Source: Arthrobacter sp. CAN_C5
GTDB taxonomy: Bacteria > Actinomycetota > Actinomycetes > Actinomycetales > Micrococcaceae
NCBI RefSeq assembly: GCF_017875735.1
Contig: NZ_JAGGMZ010000001.1
Coordinates: 124,001 to 188,000, forward strand
Reading direction: 5' to 3'
DNA: 64,000 nucleotides
Position numbers and translations under genes: made by a program
Notes under the pieces: generated by a model
What the model was told of the DNA's origin: nothing
Seen by the model: only the letters and a program-made list of their open reading frames with translations
Databases searched by the model: none
Part shown: one piece after another, positions 49,314-58,407 of the stretch
How the letters are laid out: every line of letters begins with the position of its first letter
Numbering within the stretch: position 1 is the first letter of the stretch

Positions 49314-50164
49314 CAGCAATTTTGGTAACCGGTGCCACTGGCACCGTGGGCTCGGCGGTCGTCAGACACCTATTGGGCCGTGGGGAGCAGGTCATCGCAG
49401 GAGTGCACAGTCGCGCCGCCCGGGCGGAGGTGCCGGAGGCGGCCCAGGTCCGTGCGTTCACGTTCGGTGCGGCTCCGGCTGAACTGGAGGAAGCGTTCGA
49501 AGGAGTGGACCGTCTTTTTCTGATGCGCCCGCCAGCGATAGCCGATGTTCGGTCCATGTTGTTTCCGGTAATTGACGCGGCTCAACGCAAAGGCATCCGA
49601 CAGATAGCTTTCCTCTCTCTCCAGGGTGTCCAGATGAATCGTAAGACGCCACATCATGCGGTCGAGGAGTACCTGCGACAGATCAAGGCGCCCTACACCT
49701 TTCTCCGACCGAACTTCTTTATGCAGAATCTTTCGACAACGTACGCCGAACCTATTCGCACTCGAGGTGGGATTTTCGTTCCTGCAGGACGCGCGCGCAT
49801 CGCGTTCATCGACGCGCGCGACGTCGGACGCGTCGCAGCATCAGTTCTTTCGGAGCCGGGGCACCTCCGAAAGGCCTACACCCTTTCCGGCGAGCGGAGT
49901 ATGACGTACTGGCAGGTGGCACAGGTGATGACTGAAGTGCTCGGTCGGCCCATCCAATACGATCGCCCAAGCGAGGATGACTACCTGTCACGGTTGGCCA
50001 CTGACGGAGCGTCCGAAGACTACATCGCCGTGCAGAAAATGATTCACAAAGTTGTGCGGCTCAACCTTTCCGCGTTACCCAACCGAGCCGTGCGCAAAAT
50101 TTCGGGACAACCAGCGACACCGTTACGACAATTTGTGTCTGACTTCCGGACAGTGTGGCAATAG
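49310..50164 (+). CDS. NmrA-like NAD(P)H-binding oxidoreductase
   Basis: 284 residues, full length. VTGATGTVGSAVVRHLLGRG is the cofactor motif; VDRLFLMRPPAIADVRSML, IAFLSLQGVQMNR and YLRQIKAPYTFLRPNFFMQN are typical of the SDR-a5 / NmrA branch. YTLSGERSMTYWQVAQVMTE and the C-terminal TPLRQFVSDFRTVW resemble the intact form of the decayed gene at 33139-33791. Operon with the NmrA and MarR genes upstream. Confidence 0.88.
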   Translation: MTAILVTGATGTVGSAVVRHLLGRGEQVIAGVHSRAARAEVPEAAQVRAFTFGAAPAELEEAFEGVDRLFLMRPPAIADVRSMLFPVIDAAQRKGIRQIAFLSLQGVQMNRKTPHHAVEEYLRQIKAPYTFLRPNFFMQNLSTTYAEPIRTRGGIFVPAGRARIAFIDARDVGRVAASVLSEPGHLRKAYTLSGERSMTYWQVAQVMTEVLGRPIQYDRPSEDDYLSRLATDGASEDYIAVQKMIHKVVRLNLSALPNRAVRKISGQPATPLRQFVSDFRTVWQ

Positions 50165-50179
50165 GTCCCCCTGAAAGCA

Positions 50180-50226
50180 GAATGCCCGCCATCCCCACCA
50201 CAGAGGGTCCGGGGCGGCGGGCATTC
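50180..50226. terminator. Bidirectional hairpin terminator
   Basis: Eleven-base arms GAATGCCCGCC and GGCGGGCATTC between the NmrA-MarR-NmrA operon and the convergent RNase J gene. Confidence 0.65.
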
Positions 50227-50235
50227 CTCAGGTAG

Positions 50236-51918
50236 TTAGGCGTCGACGACGATCGCGGTCACCACTGGCGTCCGGTTGTAGAACCGGCGCATCCAGGACG
50301 CAGTTGCCCGCTCGATGACCTCTTCAGGATCGTTGTTGCCGCCACCGCGGCGCCCACCCGGGTTGGACAGCGACTTCTCGATTGCCTCGGACGCCTTGTC
50401 GAGGTCGTCCTGGCTGCACTCGAAGCCCTTCGTGAAGAATTCGAGTGGTTCGGCCATTTCACCGGTCTTCGCATCAATGATGGCGAGCACGGTGACTGCG
50501 CCTTCCTCGGCGAGACGGCGCCGTTCCTCAAGGGTGTCCTCGGTGGTGTGGCCCACGCTGTCGCCGTCGACGAAGACCAGCCCGGCAGGGATCTTGCCCG
50601 AGATGGTTGCCTTGCCGTCGATCAGATCAATGGTGGTGCCGTCCTCAGCGAGAATCACATTCTTGGGGTCCACGCCGGTGGCGACGGCGATGGCCTCATT
50701 GGCCTTGAGGTGACGCCATTCTCCGTGCACCGGCATGACGTTGCGGGGCTTGACGATGTTGTAGCAGTAGGCCAGCTCGCCGGCACTCGCGTGACCGGAG
50801 ACGTGCACCTTCGCGTTGCCCTTGTGGACCACGTTGGCGCCCAGCTGGGTGAGGGAGTTGATGACACCGTAGATGGCGTTCTCGTTGCCCGGGATCAGCG
50901 AACTGGCCAGCAGAACCGTGTCGCCTTGGCCAATGCGGATGGCGTGGTCGCCACCTGCCATGCGGGACAGCGCGGCCAGGGGCTCGCCCTGGGAGCCGGT
51001 GCAGATGAGGACCACCTTGTGGTCGTCTGCCTGCTGCAGTTTCTTGAAGTCCACAAGGATGCCGCGGGGGATGGTGAGGTAGCCCAGCTCGCGGGCAATG
51101 GTCATGTTGCGGACCATCGAGCGGCCCACGAAGGCCACCTTGCGGTGATGCCGGTGCGCGGTGTCGATGACCTGCTGGATCCGGTGGATGTGGCTGGCGA
51201 AGCTGGAAACGATGATCCGGCGCGGGGCGGTACGGAAGACCGTATCGATGGCCGGCAGCAGGTCCTTCTCCGAGGTGGTGAAGCCGGGAACGTCGGCGTT
51301 GGTGGAGTCAGTGAGGAACAAGTCGACGCCCTCGGTGCCCAGCCGGGCGAAACCCACGAGGTCGGTGATACGCCGGTCAAGGGGGAACTGGTCCATCTTG
51401 AAGTCGCCCGTGTGCAGCACCATTCCGGCGCTGGTGCGGATAGCTACCGCCAGGCTGTCGGGGATGGAGTGGTTGACGGCGAGGAATTCGAGGTCGAAAG
51501 GACCCATCGGTTTCCGGGCGCCTTCCTCAACCTGGATGGTCTTCGGGGTAATGCGGTGTTCCTTGAGCTTGGCCTTGATGAAGGCCAGGGTCAGGCGTGA
51601 ACCGATCAGGGGGATGTCGGCCCGTTCCTTCAGGAGGTAGGGGATACCACCAATGTGGTCCTCGTGGCCGTGGGTCAGCACGACGCCGACAATGTCCTGG
51701 AGCCGGTCTCGGATGGCCGAAAAGTCGGGGAGGATCAGGTTGACGCCGGGATGCACTTCCTCGGGGAAAAGCACGCCGCAGTCAACGATCAGGAGTTTGC
51801 CGTTGAACTCGAACACGGTCATATTGCGGCCAATTTCGCCGAGCCCTCCGAGGGCGACAATGCGCATCGCGCCCCGCGCGAGGTTAGGAGGTGTGTTCAG
51901 GGTGGTCTTGTTGTTCAC
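50236..51918 (-). CDS. rnj: Ribonuclease J
   Basis: 560 residues, full length. It is a metallo-beta-lactamase/beta-CASP ribonuclease with 5'-exo and endo activity in mRNA decay and rRNA maturation. THGHEDHIGGIPYLL (H83, H85, D87, H88) is the metal site, LTDSTNADVPGFT and SSFASHIHRIQQV the beta-CASP region, and SGHASAGELAYCYNIVKPR motif B/C; the C-terminal domain follows to the end. The GTG start is preceded by AT-rich TTAATACT. The usual dapA gene upstream of rnj is not present: bases 51919-52246 hold only the promoter region and no gene. Confidence 0.95.
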   Translation of the reverse strand: MNNKTTLNTPPNLARGAMRIVALGGLGEIGRNMTVFEFNGKLLIVDCGVLFPEEVHPGVNLILPDFSAIRDRLQDIVGVVLTHGHEDHIGGIPYLLKERADIPLIGSRLTLAFIKAKLKEHRITPKTIQVEEGARKPMGPFDLEFLAVNHSIPDSLAVAIRTSAGMVLHTGDFKMDQFPLDRRITDLVGFARLGTEGVDLFLTDSTNADVPGFTTSEKDLLPAIDTVFRTAPRRIIVSSFASHIHRIQQVIDTAHRHHRKVAFVGRSMVRNMTIARELGYLTIPRGILVDFKKLQQADDHKVVLICTGSQGEPLAALSRMAGGDHAIRIGQGDTVLLASSLIPGNENAIYGVINSLTQLGANVVHKGNAKVHVSGHASAGELAYCYNIVKPRNVMPVHGEWRHLKANEAIAVATGVDPKNVILAEDGTTIDLIDGKATISGKIPAGLVFVDGDSVGHTTEDTLEERRRLAEEGAVTVLAIIDAKTGEMAEPLEFFTKGFECSQDDLDKASEAIEKSLSNPGGRRGGGNNDPEEVIERATASWMRRFYNRTPVVTAIVVDA

Positions 51919-52246
51919 AGTATTAACTCGTTTTCGATGGGGGTGTGCGAGCTGCGGATAGCCGCAGGGTGGCCGTGACCGGCCGAAATCTGTTGTCCCT
52001 CATGGGCGCGGGCAACTTTGCCGCTTACCCGGTGGCGGGAGACTGCCGCCAGGTCGAAAGTGGTGGTCCGCTCGGCTGCCTGCAGTGTTGGCTGCGGGTT
52101 CAGCGGGCAGGAATACACATGGCCTGCCGGTAGTTCGAGGGAGAAGTCCACCTATTTACCTTACTGGAAGGTACGCTACCATGCCGTATTCCGGGCGGTC
52201 GGTGACCTGCAGCGGTTCAGCGCTGGCGGATGGGAAGCGTTAAACC

Positions 52247-52280
52247 CGCAAGGGCGGCAGGTGACCCTGCCGCCCTTGCG
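52247..52280 (-). terminator. Strong hairpin terminator
   Basis: Perfect 15-bp arms CGCAAGGGCGGCAGG and CCTGCCGCCCTTGCG with loop TGAC, 21 bp after the end of the minus-strand metalloprotease gene. Confidence 0.85.
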
Positions 52281-52300
52281 GAGTACTTCTGTCTAACGTG

Positions 52301-54127
52301 TTAGAGCTTGCAGCCGCCCAGCTGCTTCTGCACACCGTCAACGCGGTACACGAATGCGGCCATGGCTTCACGGGTGATGCCTTCCAGGGGGCGGAAGGTT
52401 CTGTCGTCGTATCCGGTGGACACTCCGGAATGCTTCATCCAGGAGATCTCCTTATAGAACTCCGCGCCCCGGGGAACGTCCGTGAAGGGTGCGGCCGTGG
52501 GGGCAGTGAATCCGGCCGCCCCGCCCAGGTTGCAGGCGTCAGCCGTGTACCGGTACAGGAACGCTGCCATCGCGTCGCGGTTGATGGACATCAGCGGCCG
52601 GTAGGTGCCGTCGCTCCACCCGGTGGCGAGTCCCACGGATTCCATCCAGGCGATTTCCTTGTAGTACTGGCTGTTGGTGGGCACGTCCTTGAACGGGCTC
52701 CGTGCCGGCGCAGTGAAGCGGGGGCTTCCGGCATGCCGGTAGATGAACGCTGCCATGGCGTCGCGGTTCATGGTGGCGAGGGGGCGGTAGGTGCCATCGG
52801 TGTAGCCGGTGGTGAGTCCCCGGGAATAGAGCCACTCAATCTCGCCGCGGAACCCGGAGGTTCCGATGTCCCAGAAGGGCCCGCCGACCTCGACGGTCAC
52901 TGTGGCGGCGGTCGTGGATACGGAGTTGATCGTCACACGGGTGCCGGCTGCGGTGACGAAGGTGCTTCCTGGCTTCCAGGCGTGGTTGGCAGCGTAGTAA
53001 CCGGGGAACGGCTTGGTGGAGGGCATGAGGATCAGTGAGGCGTTTGGGGCAGCTCCACCGAGCTGGGTGATCTTTACTCCGAAGTTGCCGTTGACTGCAA
53101 GCGCCTGGTCATAGCCGACCGGTGCCCGGTGCTCGAGGTAATACACCTCGCGGCTCACCGGATCGGTGAACTTGATTGCCCGGTTGGAGGCCGTTCCTGC
53201 CCAGGGCCTCAGGGTGTAGGTTTTGCGTCCGGAGGCAACCCCGGTGTTGCGGATTTCGTCGCCGCGACCGAACTTTCCGTAGTCCCAGAAGCTAGCGCTG
53301 ATGACTGGGGTCTGGAACCACTGGGCGGAGCCCATCAGGTCCATCGTGTCGGCGTACTCGCGGATGTAGCAGGTCGGGTCAGTGAACCGGCCGTTGGTGA
53401 CACCGGTGTCTGAGGCTCCGCTGCCACACTGCAGTGCGTCAGCATGCATGAGGCCGAGGACGTGCCCAAATTCGTGGGTGACCACGTTGGTGGTGAAGTT
53501 GCTCATTTGCGGCATCAGAACGCGGCCGCTGGTGCCATTGCTGCTCCAGCCGTAGCCGAGGATTCCGCCGGGGAGGGCCGAGGGGATGAAGACGACGAGG
53601 GCCGAGTAGGGGCTGTAGGTCCAGCGCAGCTCGCTGGTCACCTGGTTCATGATCTCGTTGTAGGACCAGGTGGATTTTGCCTTGGTCTTGTGTCCCGCTA
53701 CCTGGGAGGTGACCGACATGGAGAGCCGGTTGTTGGACATTGCCTTCCAGTAGTTGCTCGAGACATTTACGGAGTTCACGGCGTTGGCCATTGAGATCTG
53801 ACCGGCGTTGTCGGCAAGTTGCACCGTCACCAGCTTGACCTTGATAACGCCCTGACGCTGCATCGGTTCGAGGTTTGCGGGGACATCCTGGGGCTGAGCC
53901 GCTCCGCCCTCACCGAGCACTTCCTGAGGCTGACCACCGGTTTCGAAGTCGTAGCCGGGCTCGTAGGTGTGAATGGAGCGCGGTGTGCCGTCATTCGGTT
54001 CAACAATTGCTTTGTCTTCCGGGGAGACCGGCGCCGCGATCGCTGGTGCGGCGGTCATGGTGGTGAAACTCGAGGCCAGCAGAATCAGGCCGGTGAGGGC
54101 CGCGGCGGATCGCGTGAAGACGCGCAT
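52301..54127 (-). CDS. Secreted metzincin-type zinc metalloprotease with three SLH domains
   Basis: 608 residues. Signal peptide at 1-32 (hydrophobic 8-22, APAIAAPV). A protease domain carries HEFGHVLGLMH (residues 218-228), a complete HExxHxxGxxH zinc motif, and YADTMDLMGSA supplies the Met-turn. After a beta-rich region, three S-layer homology modules occupy residues ~430-605: TGYTDGTYRPLATMNRDAMA, TGWSDGTYRPLMSINRDAMA and TGYDDRTFRPLEGITREAMA. SLH modules bind cell-wall polymers, so the enzyme is probably displayed on the cell surface. A terminator follows. An AGGTTCGG/CCGAACCT inverted repeat (54205-54232) lies upstream of the start. Confidence 0.9.
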   Translation of the reverse strand: MRVFTRSAAALTGLILLASSFTTMTAAPAIAAPVSPEDKAIVEPNDGTPRSIHTYEPGYDFETGGQPQEVLGEGGAAQPQDVPANLEPMQRQGVIKVKLVTVQLADNAGQISMANAVNSVNVSSNYWKAMSNNRLSMSVTSQVAGHKTKAKSTWSYNEIMNQVTSELRWTYSPYSALVVFIPSALPGGILGYGWSSNGTSGRVLMPQMSNFTTNVVTHEFGHVLGLMHADALQCGSGASDTGVTNGRFTDPTCYIREYADTMDLMGSAQWFQTPVISASFWDYGKFGRGDEIRNTGVASGRKTYTLRPWAGTASNRAIKFTDPVSREVYYLEHRAPVGYDQALAVNGNFGVKITQLGGAAPNASLILMPSTKPFPGYYAANHAWKPGSTFVTAAGTRVTINSVSTTAATVTVEVGGPFWDIGTSGFRGEIEWLYSRGLTTGYTDGTYRPLATMNRDAMAAFIYRHAGSPRFTAPARSPFKDVPTNSQYYKEIAWMESVGLATGWSDGTYRPLMSINRDAMAAFLYRYTADACNLGGAAGFTAPTAAPFTDVPRGAEFYKEISWMKHSGVSTGYDDRTFRPLEGITREAMAAFVYRVDGVQKQLGGCKL

Positions 54128-54338
54128 ATGTTTATTCCCTTACTCAACCGGGGCGAGAGACCTGACCGCTTTGCGGCAGATCCCGGGAGGTCCTACACAA
54201 AACAAGGTTCGGCACGAACGGGTACCGAACCTCTAAAAGGTCACCTCAAAAGCATAGATTTGTGATTGCGACGGGCACCGCCCAATTTGTCAAAGCCTTT
54301 CCGAAATACCCGAAGGATTACCGCAGGTTTTCCCTCGG

Positions 54339-54656
54339 TCAGGAAGCTTTGCCCGAAAACCACGATTCGGACTCGGGAGACGGTGGCAGGGCTGAGCCCC
54401 GTCTGGTGCCGAGGGAGGTGACGACGGCGCCGGTTGGGCGTGGCCGGGTCAGCAGCATCCGGAGGATGGCCAGCAGAAAAATCGGGAAGGAGACAAGGAT
54501 CGCAACGGCCAGCGCATACATGGCCAGGAGGGCGTAAACGGGCGATCCGAAGAGGTTGGTGATGAAAAAGCCGCTCCCCAGCCAGGCCCACAGCCAGAAC
54601 ACCAGGACTGCGTAAACCAGTGCGCGGGCACGGCGGTACTGCAACGGATAATGCAT
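54339..54656 (-). CDS. Membrane protein with three membrane segments
   Basis: 105 residues. Basic N-terminus HYPLQYRRAR, segments LVYAVLVFWLWAWLGSGFFI, YALLAMYALAVAILVSF and FLLAILRMLLTRP, then a serine- and proline-rich tail. It lies between the metalloprotease and the alpha/beta hydrolase genes. No family recognised; composition and frame length support coding. The 130 bp on its right side and 210 bp on its left are non-coding. Confidence 0.6.
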   Translation of the reverse strand: MHYPLQYRRARALVYAVLVFWLWAWLGSGFFITNLFGSPVYALLAMYALAVAILVSFPIFLLAILRMLLTRPRPTGAVVTSLGTRRGSALPPSPESESWFSGKAS

Positions 54657-54773
54657 CCGCCGGCTCCATTCGGTTGTCCCCAGTTGTGATTGAAACGCGC
54701 TTCAAGGGGCGGTTTCAAGACTGATACTAGACCCAAAACGGGTGTCCGCAAGTTTTGTGGTTGACAATAGAAC

Positions 54774-55739
54774 GTGGGCAGAAATAAAGCGGAAAGAATT
54801 CGCGTCGATCGTGTGTATAGCGGAGATCTTTGGACCCGGGTTAGCTCCGTCGGCACCCGCGGGGATCGTCCGTTCGTCCTGGTGTGCGGCATTGGAGTGT
54901 CTTCCCACTACTTCGAACAGTTGGCGCCCCATCTGGAACAGTTTGGACCCGTGTATGCGCTGGATCTGCCGGGATTCGGGGGCGTGCCCCACAACGGGAG
55001 TGGCCTGTCGATGAGCGAGTACGCCGACCTTCTCGGCGACGTCATCGACTCCCTGGACGCTCCTGATCCGGTAGTGGTGGGCCACTCAATGGGAACCCAG
55101 GTGGTTGCCGATTTGGCCTCCCGCCGGCCCGGGCTGAGCACCATCGTCCTGATCAGCCCGGTGGTCGACGCCGACCACCGGAACCTACCCGCCCAGGCGT
55201 GGCGGTTCGCTACGTCCAGCTGGCGTGAACCTTTTCGCGTGAAGGTGCTTGCGGTGACCGCCTACCTGTTCTGCGGTTTCAACTGGTTCTTTCGGGTGCT
55301 GCCCAACATGCTGGCCTACCGGATCGAGGATGCGGCAGCCAGGATCCAGGCCGATACCCTCCTGATCCGCGGACAGTACGACGACGTCTGCCCGCCGGAG
55401 TGGATTGCAGCCCTCTCCGACCGGCTCCCGAGCTCGAGCGCGTTCGAGGTGGAGGGTGCGGCGCACTCGGTCATGCACGCGCATGCCCGTGAAGTGGCGC
55501 GCCTCTGCGTCGATCATGCCGGCCGCGGGTCAGCGGGCGACGACGGCGGCATCGACCGGATCCCGGAACTCCCGGATGAAGGGGTGGAGGTTGATCCGCA
55601 GGACGTTCTGGAGATCGTTACCGAGGAGATCAAGGGCGCGGCCACCGAGGTGAGGGGGAACGCCACGAATAGCGACGCCCTGGTGGAAGAGGGGAGGAAC
55701 CGGCAGGCCGATGCCCGACGCGCACTACGGGGAGATTAG
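54774..55739 (+). CDS. Alpha/beta hydrolase
   Basis: 321 residues from GTG 54774. VCGIGVSSHYFEQLAPHLEQ precedes the fold, VVVGHSMGTQVVADLA holds the serine nucleophile, and VEGAAHSVMHAHARE has the catalytic histidine; DDVCPPEW contains the aspartate. The last 70 residues (EEIKGAATEVRGNATNS and others) are a helical tail outside the fold. Substrate unknown. Ends 13 bp before the convergent lldD gene. Confidence 0.85.
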   Translation: MGRNKAERIRVDRVYSGDLWTRVSSVGTRGDRPFVLVCGIGVSSHYFEQLAPHLEQFGPVYALDLPGFGGVPHNGSGLSMSEYADLLGDVIDSLDAPDPVVVGHSMGTQVVADLASRRPGLSTIVLISPVVDADHRNLPAQAWRFATSSWREPFRVKVLAVTAYLFCGFNWFFRVLPNMLAYRIEDAAARIQADTLLIRGQYDDVCPPEWIAALSDRLPSSSAFEVEGAAHSVMHAHAREVARLCVDHAGRGSAGDDGGIDRIPELPDEGVEVDPQDVLEIVTEEIKGAATEVRGNATNSDALVEEGRNRQADARRALRGD

Positions 55740-55751
55740 TCCACTGTGTTG

Positions 55752-56981
55752 CTAGAGCAGTCGCACATGGTCCGGGTTCAGGTCCTCCACCCGGTTCACG
55801 CCGAGTAGCTGCATGGTCCTGGCGGTCTCCTTGCTGAGAATCTCGATGGCGCGGTCCACACCGGCCCGCCCGCCGGCCATCAGCCCGTACAGGTAGGCCC
55901 GCCCGATCAGGGTGAAGTCCGCGCCGAGAGCCATTGCCGCCACGATGTCGCCGCCACTCATGATCCCGGTATCCAGCATGATGGTGGTCTTGCCCTTGAG
56001 CGCCGCAGCTACGTCCGGGACCAGATGCAGGGGGATTGGGGCGCGGTCGAGTTGCCGGCCCCCATGGTTGGACAGCACCAGTCCGTCCACGCCGTGGTCG
56101 ACGGCCTTCTTCGCGTCGTCGACGGTCTGGATGCCCTTCACCACCAGGTTGCCCTTCCAGACGTCGCGGAGCCAGTCGAGGTCCTCGTAGGTCAGGGTGG
56201 GGTCGAACATGGAATTGATCAGGTCTGCCACCGTGCCGGAGTACCGGGACAGCGACGCGAAGGCCAGCGGTTCGTGCGTCAGGAAGTTGAACCACCAGGC
56301 CGGGCGGTAGGACGCGTCCAGGACGGTCTTCGCGGTCAGCGCAGGCGGGATGGTGAGGCCATTGCGTACATCCCGCAGCCGTGACCCGGCGACAGCGGTG
56401 TCGACGGTGACCATCAGGGTGTCGTTGCCGGCCCTGGCAGCCCGGTCGATGAGTTCCATCGACCGATCCCGGTCGGTCCAGAGGTAGAGCTGGAACCAGT
56501 TCCGCCCGTGGGGGGCGGCCGCTGCGACATCCTCGATGGAAGCGGTGCCCATGGTGGACAGCGTGTAGGGGATCCCTGCGGCCTCGGCCGCCTGCGATCC
56601 GGCGTACTCGCCCTCTGACTGCATCATCCGGGTGAAACCGGTGGGGGCAATTCCAAACGGCTGGGAGGATTGTTTGCCCAGCACCGACACGGAGGAATCG
56701 ACGGTCTCGACGTTGCGGAGGATGCCTGGACGGAACTCCAGATCCAGGAAGGCGCCGCGCGCCCGGCGCAGGGTGATCTCAGCTTCGGCCGCGCCGTCCG
56801 TGTAGTCGAAGGGGGCGGTGGGAGTTCGCCTCTTCGCCTGATCCCGCAGGTCCCAGATGGTACTAGCCCGCTTCAGCCGCGCTGCGGAGCCCAGCTCCGG
56901 CTTTCTGAACTGCATCAGGGGCGCCAGGTCACCGACCTTCGGGAAGCGTCGCTTGAGTGCTGGAGGAATCTGGGACGGCAT
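55752..56981 (-). CDS. lldD: L-lactate dehydrogenase (FMN-dependent, alpha-hydroxyacid oxidase family)
   Basis: 409 residues. It oxidises L-lactate to pyruvate and passes electrons to the quinone pool. [20 protein letters not shown] near residue 110, [40 protein letters not shown] and [19 protein letters not shown] hold FMN contacts and the catalytic histidine/arginine residues. The N-terminal 60 residues are the usual extension. GAGGTCAGC precedes the ATG. Divergent from a GntR regulator through a region with two matching operators. Confidence 0.93.
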   Translation of the reverse strand: MPSQIPPALKRRFPKVGDLAPLMQFRKPELGSAARLKRASTIWDLRDQAKRRTPTAPFDYTDGAAEAEITLRRARGAFLDLEFRPGILRNVETVDSSVSVLGKQSSQPFGIAPTGFTRMMQSEGEYAGSQAAEAAGIPYTLSTMGTASIEDVAAAAPHGRNWFQLYLWTDRDRSMELIDRAARAGNDTLMVTVDTAVAGSRLRDVRNGLTIPPALTAKTVLDASYRPAWWFNFLTHEPLAFASLSRYSGTVADLINSMFDPTLTYEDLDWLRDVWKGNLVVKGIQTVDDAKKAVDHGVDGLVLSNHGGRQLDRAPIPLHLVPDVAAALKGKTTIMLDTGIMSGGDIVAAMALGADFTLIGRAYLYGLMAGGRAGVDRAIEILSKETARTMQLLGVNRVEDLNPDHVRLL

Positions 56982-57002
56982 GCTGACCTCGCTCTAATCC
57001 GG

Positions 57003-57017
57003 TGTGGTAGGACCACA
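57003..57017. promoter_or_regulatory. LldR-type operator next to lldD
   Basis: TGTGGT and ACCACA flank AGG. It lies 22 bp upstream of the lldD start and shares the GTGGTnGGACCAC core with the second site, in keeping with control of lldD by the divergent GntR/FadR-type regulator. Confidence 0.65.
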
Positions 57018-57094
57018 GGGCGTGAGGTTGACCCTACCGTCCTCAGGATTGACCGCGCAACCCTTGCAGCGCTTTGTGCGGACTTTCCTCGTGT

Positions 57095-57107
57095 GTGGTC
57101 GGACCAC
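57095..57107. promoter_or_regulatory. LldR-type operator next to the GntR gene
   Basis: GTGGTC and GACCAC flank a G. It is followed by TACGAT at 57112, the likely -10 box of the leaderless GntR gene, so a bound repressor would block its own promoter. Confidence 0.65.
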
Positions 57108-57123
57108 TGAGTACGATGGGTGG

Positions 57124-57819
57124 ATGCGCAACCATGAGCTGGTCCTATCCTGGATCGAAGCGGAGCTCGCTGCCGGCCGCCTGGCCGTTGGCCAGCGTCT
57201 ACCCGGCGAGCGGGCTGTCGCAGAGCAGCTGAATGTCTCCCGCGCCTCGGCGCGGGAAGGCATCCGCGTCCTCGAAGCGATGGGGGTGGTCCGCGCGGGG
57301 GTGGGATCCGGTCCGGGCGCAGGGACGGTGATCACCGCGAACCCTGCACTGGCCCTCGGCTCAGCCCTACGCTTCCACGTCGCCAGCTCCCACCTTCCGG
57401 TGGAGGATATCGTCCAGACCAGACTGTTGCTCGAAACGTGGGCCGCCGGCCACGCCCGCGCCGCAGCGCCCTCGATGGCAACCGCCGCGGCACTACTCGA
57501 CGAAATGGACGCCCCGGGTCTGGCTGCCGCCGAGTTCCTGCGGCTCGACGCGCTCTTCCATGTGGCGCTCGCCGAGGCTGCGGGAAACGTGCTGATCGGG
57601 GCGATGATGTCCTCGCTCCGGGGGTCGATCGAAACCTACACCCAGCAACTCACCAGCCGCCTCCCGGATTGGAACACCACCGCCGCGCGTCTCAGGTCGG
57701 AGCATCGGGCCATTCATCAGGCGATCCGCGGGGACGACGACGGCGCCAGACTCGGTGGCGACCCGGCAGCCCTGATTGCCGCGCACATCGAAGGGTTCTA
57801 CCGCGAGGCCGGCTTATAG
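57124..57819 (+). CDS. lldR: GntR/FadR family regulator, probable lactate-responsive (LldR-like)
   Basis: 231 residues from ATG 57124; TACGAT lies 6 bases before, and the frame open from 57004 is upstream leader. The N-terminal winged HTH reads LPGERAVAEQLNVSRASARE then GIRVLEAMGVVRAG; the C-terminal all-helical FadR/VanR (FCD) domain follows with HLPVEDIVQTRLLLETWAAG and DALFHVALAEAAGN. Head-to-head with lldD and two matching palindromes make lactate control very likely. Confidence 0.9.
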   Translation: MRNHELVLSWIEAELAAGRLAVGQRLPGERAVAEQLNVSRASAREGIRVLEAMGVVRAGVGSGPGAGTVITANPALALGSALRFHVASSHLPVEDIVQTRLLLETWAAGHARAAAPSMATAAALLDEMDAPGLAAAEFLRLDALFHVALAEAAGNVLIGAMMSSLRGSIETYTQQLTSRLPDWNTTAARLRSEHRAIHQAIRGDDDGARLGGDPAALIAAHIEGFYREAGL

Positions 57820-57858
57820 TCTGGATCGAACCCGAAGCCTATGAAGGAGGCAGGAGCT

Positions 57859-58374
57859 GTGACTTCAACGGAAATCCTCGAGGAGGCGTTCGGAAGGATG
57901 CCGGACGCCATTCGCCGAGCGGTCAGCGGCCTGGACGCCGACCAGCTCACGGTGCGTCCCACTGCCACCGGTAACGGCAAGGGAAACTCGGTCGCCTGGC
58001 TGATCTGGCACCTCACCCGGGTCCAGGACAACCACATTGCCGACGCCGCCCACCTCCCGGAACTGTGGCTGAGGGAGGGGTGGGCGGAGCGGTTCGGCCT
58101 GGACCTGGATCCTGCCGACACCGGTTACGGTCATTCCTCGTCACAGGTGGAGAAGGTCCGCCCCGCTTCTGCGGAGCTCCTGGTGGAGTACTACGACGCC
58201 GTCCACTCCCACACGCTGGAATACATCGCTGGCCTTGGCGAAGTGGATCTGGACCGCATCGTTGATGCGTCCTGGGACCCACCCGTCACCTTACGGGTGC
58301 GACTGGTCAGCGTGATGGAAGACTGCATGCAGCACGCTGGGCAGGCGGCGTACGTGCGCGGCCTGCTGATCTAG
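57859..58374 (+). CDS. DinB / DUF664 family protein
   Basis: 171 residues from GTG 57859, with AAGGAGG and AGGAGCT upstream. GNSVAWLIWHLTRVQDNHIA (near residue 46) and LVEYYDAVHSHTLEYIAG, together with MEDCMQHAGQAAYVRGLL at the end, give the three-histidine metal site of DinB four-helix bundles. Many actinobacterial members are mycothiol-dependent enzymes. Substrate unknown. It begins 39 bp after the LldR stop. Confidence 0.88.
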   Translation: MTSTEILEEAFGRMPDAIRRAVSGLDADQLTVRPTATGNGKGNSVAWLIWHLTRVQDNHIADAAHLPELWLREGWAERFGLDLDPADTGYGHSSSQVEKVRPASAELLVEYYDAVHSHTLEYIAGLGEVDLDRIVDASWDPPVTLRVRLVSVMEDCMQHAGQAAYVRGLLI

Positions 58375-58407
58375 CCAGGACGCCGGGAAGACGAACAGCC
58401 CTCCGGC

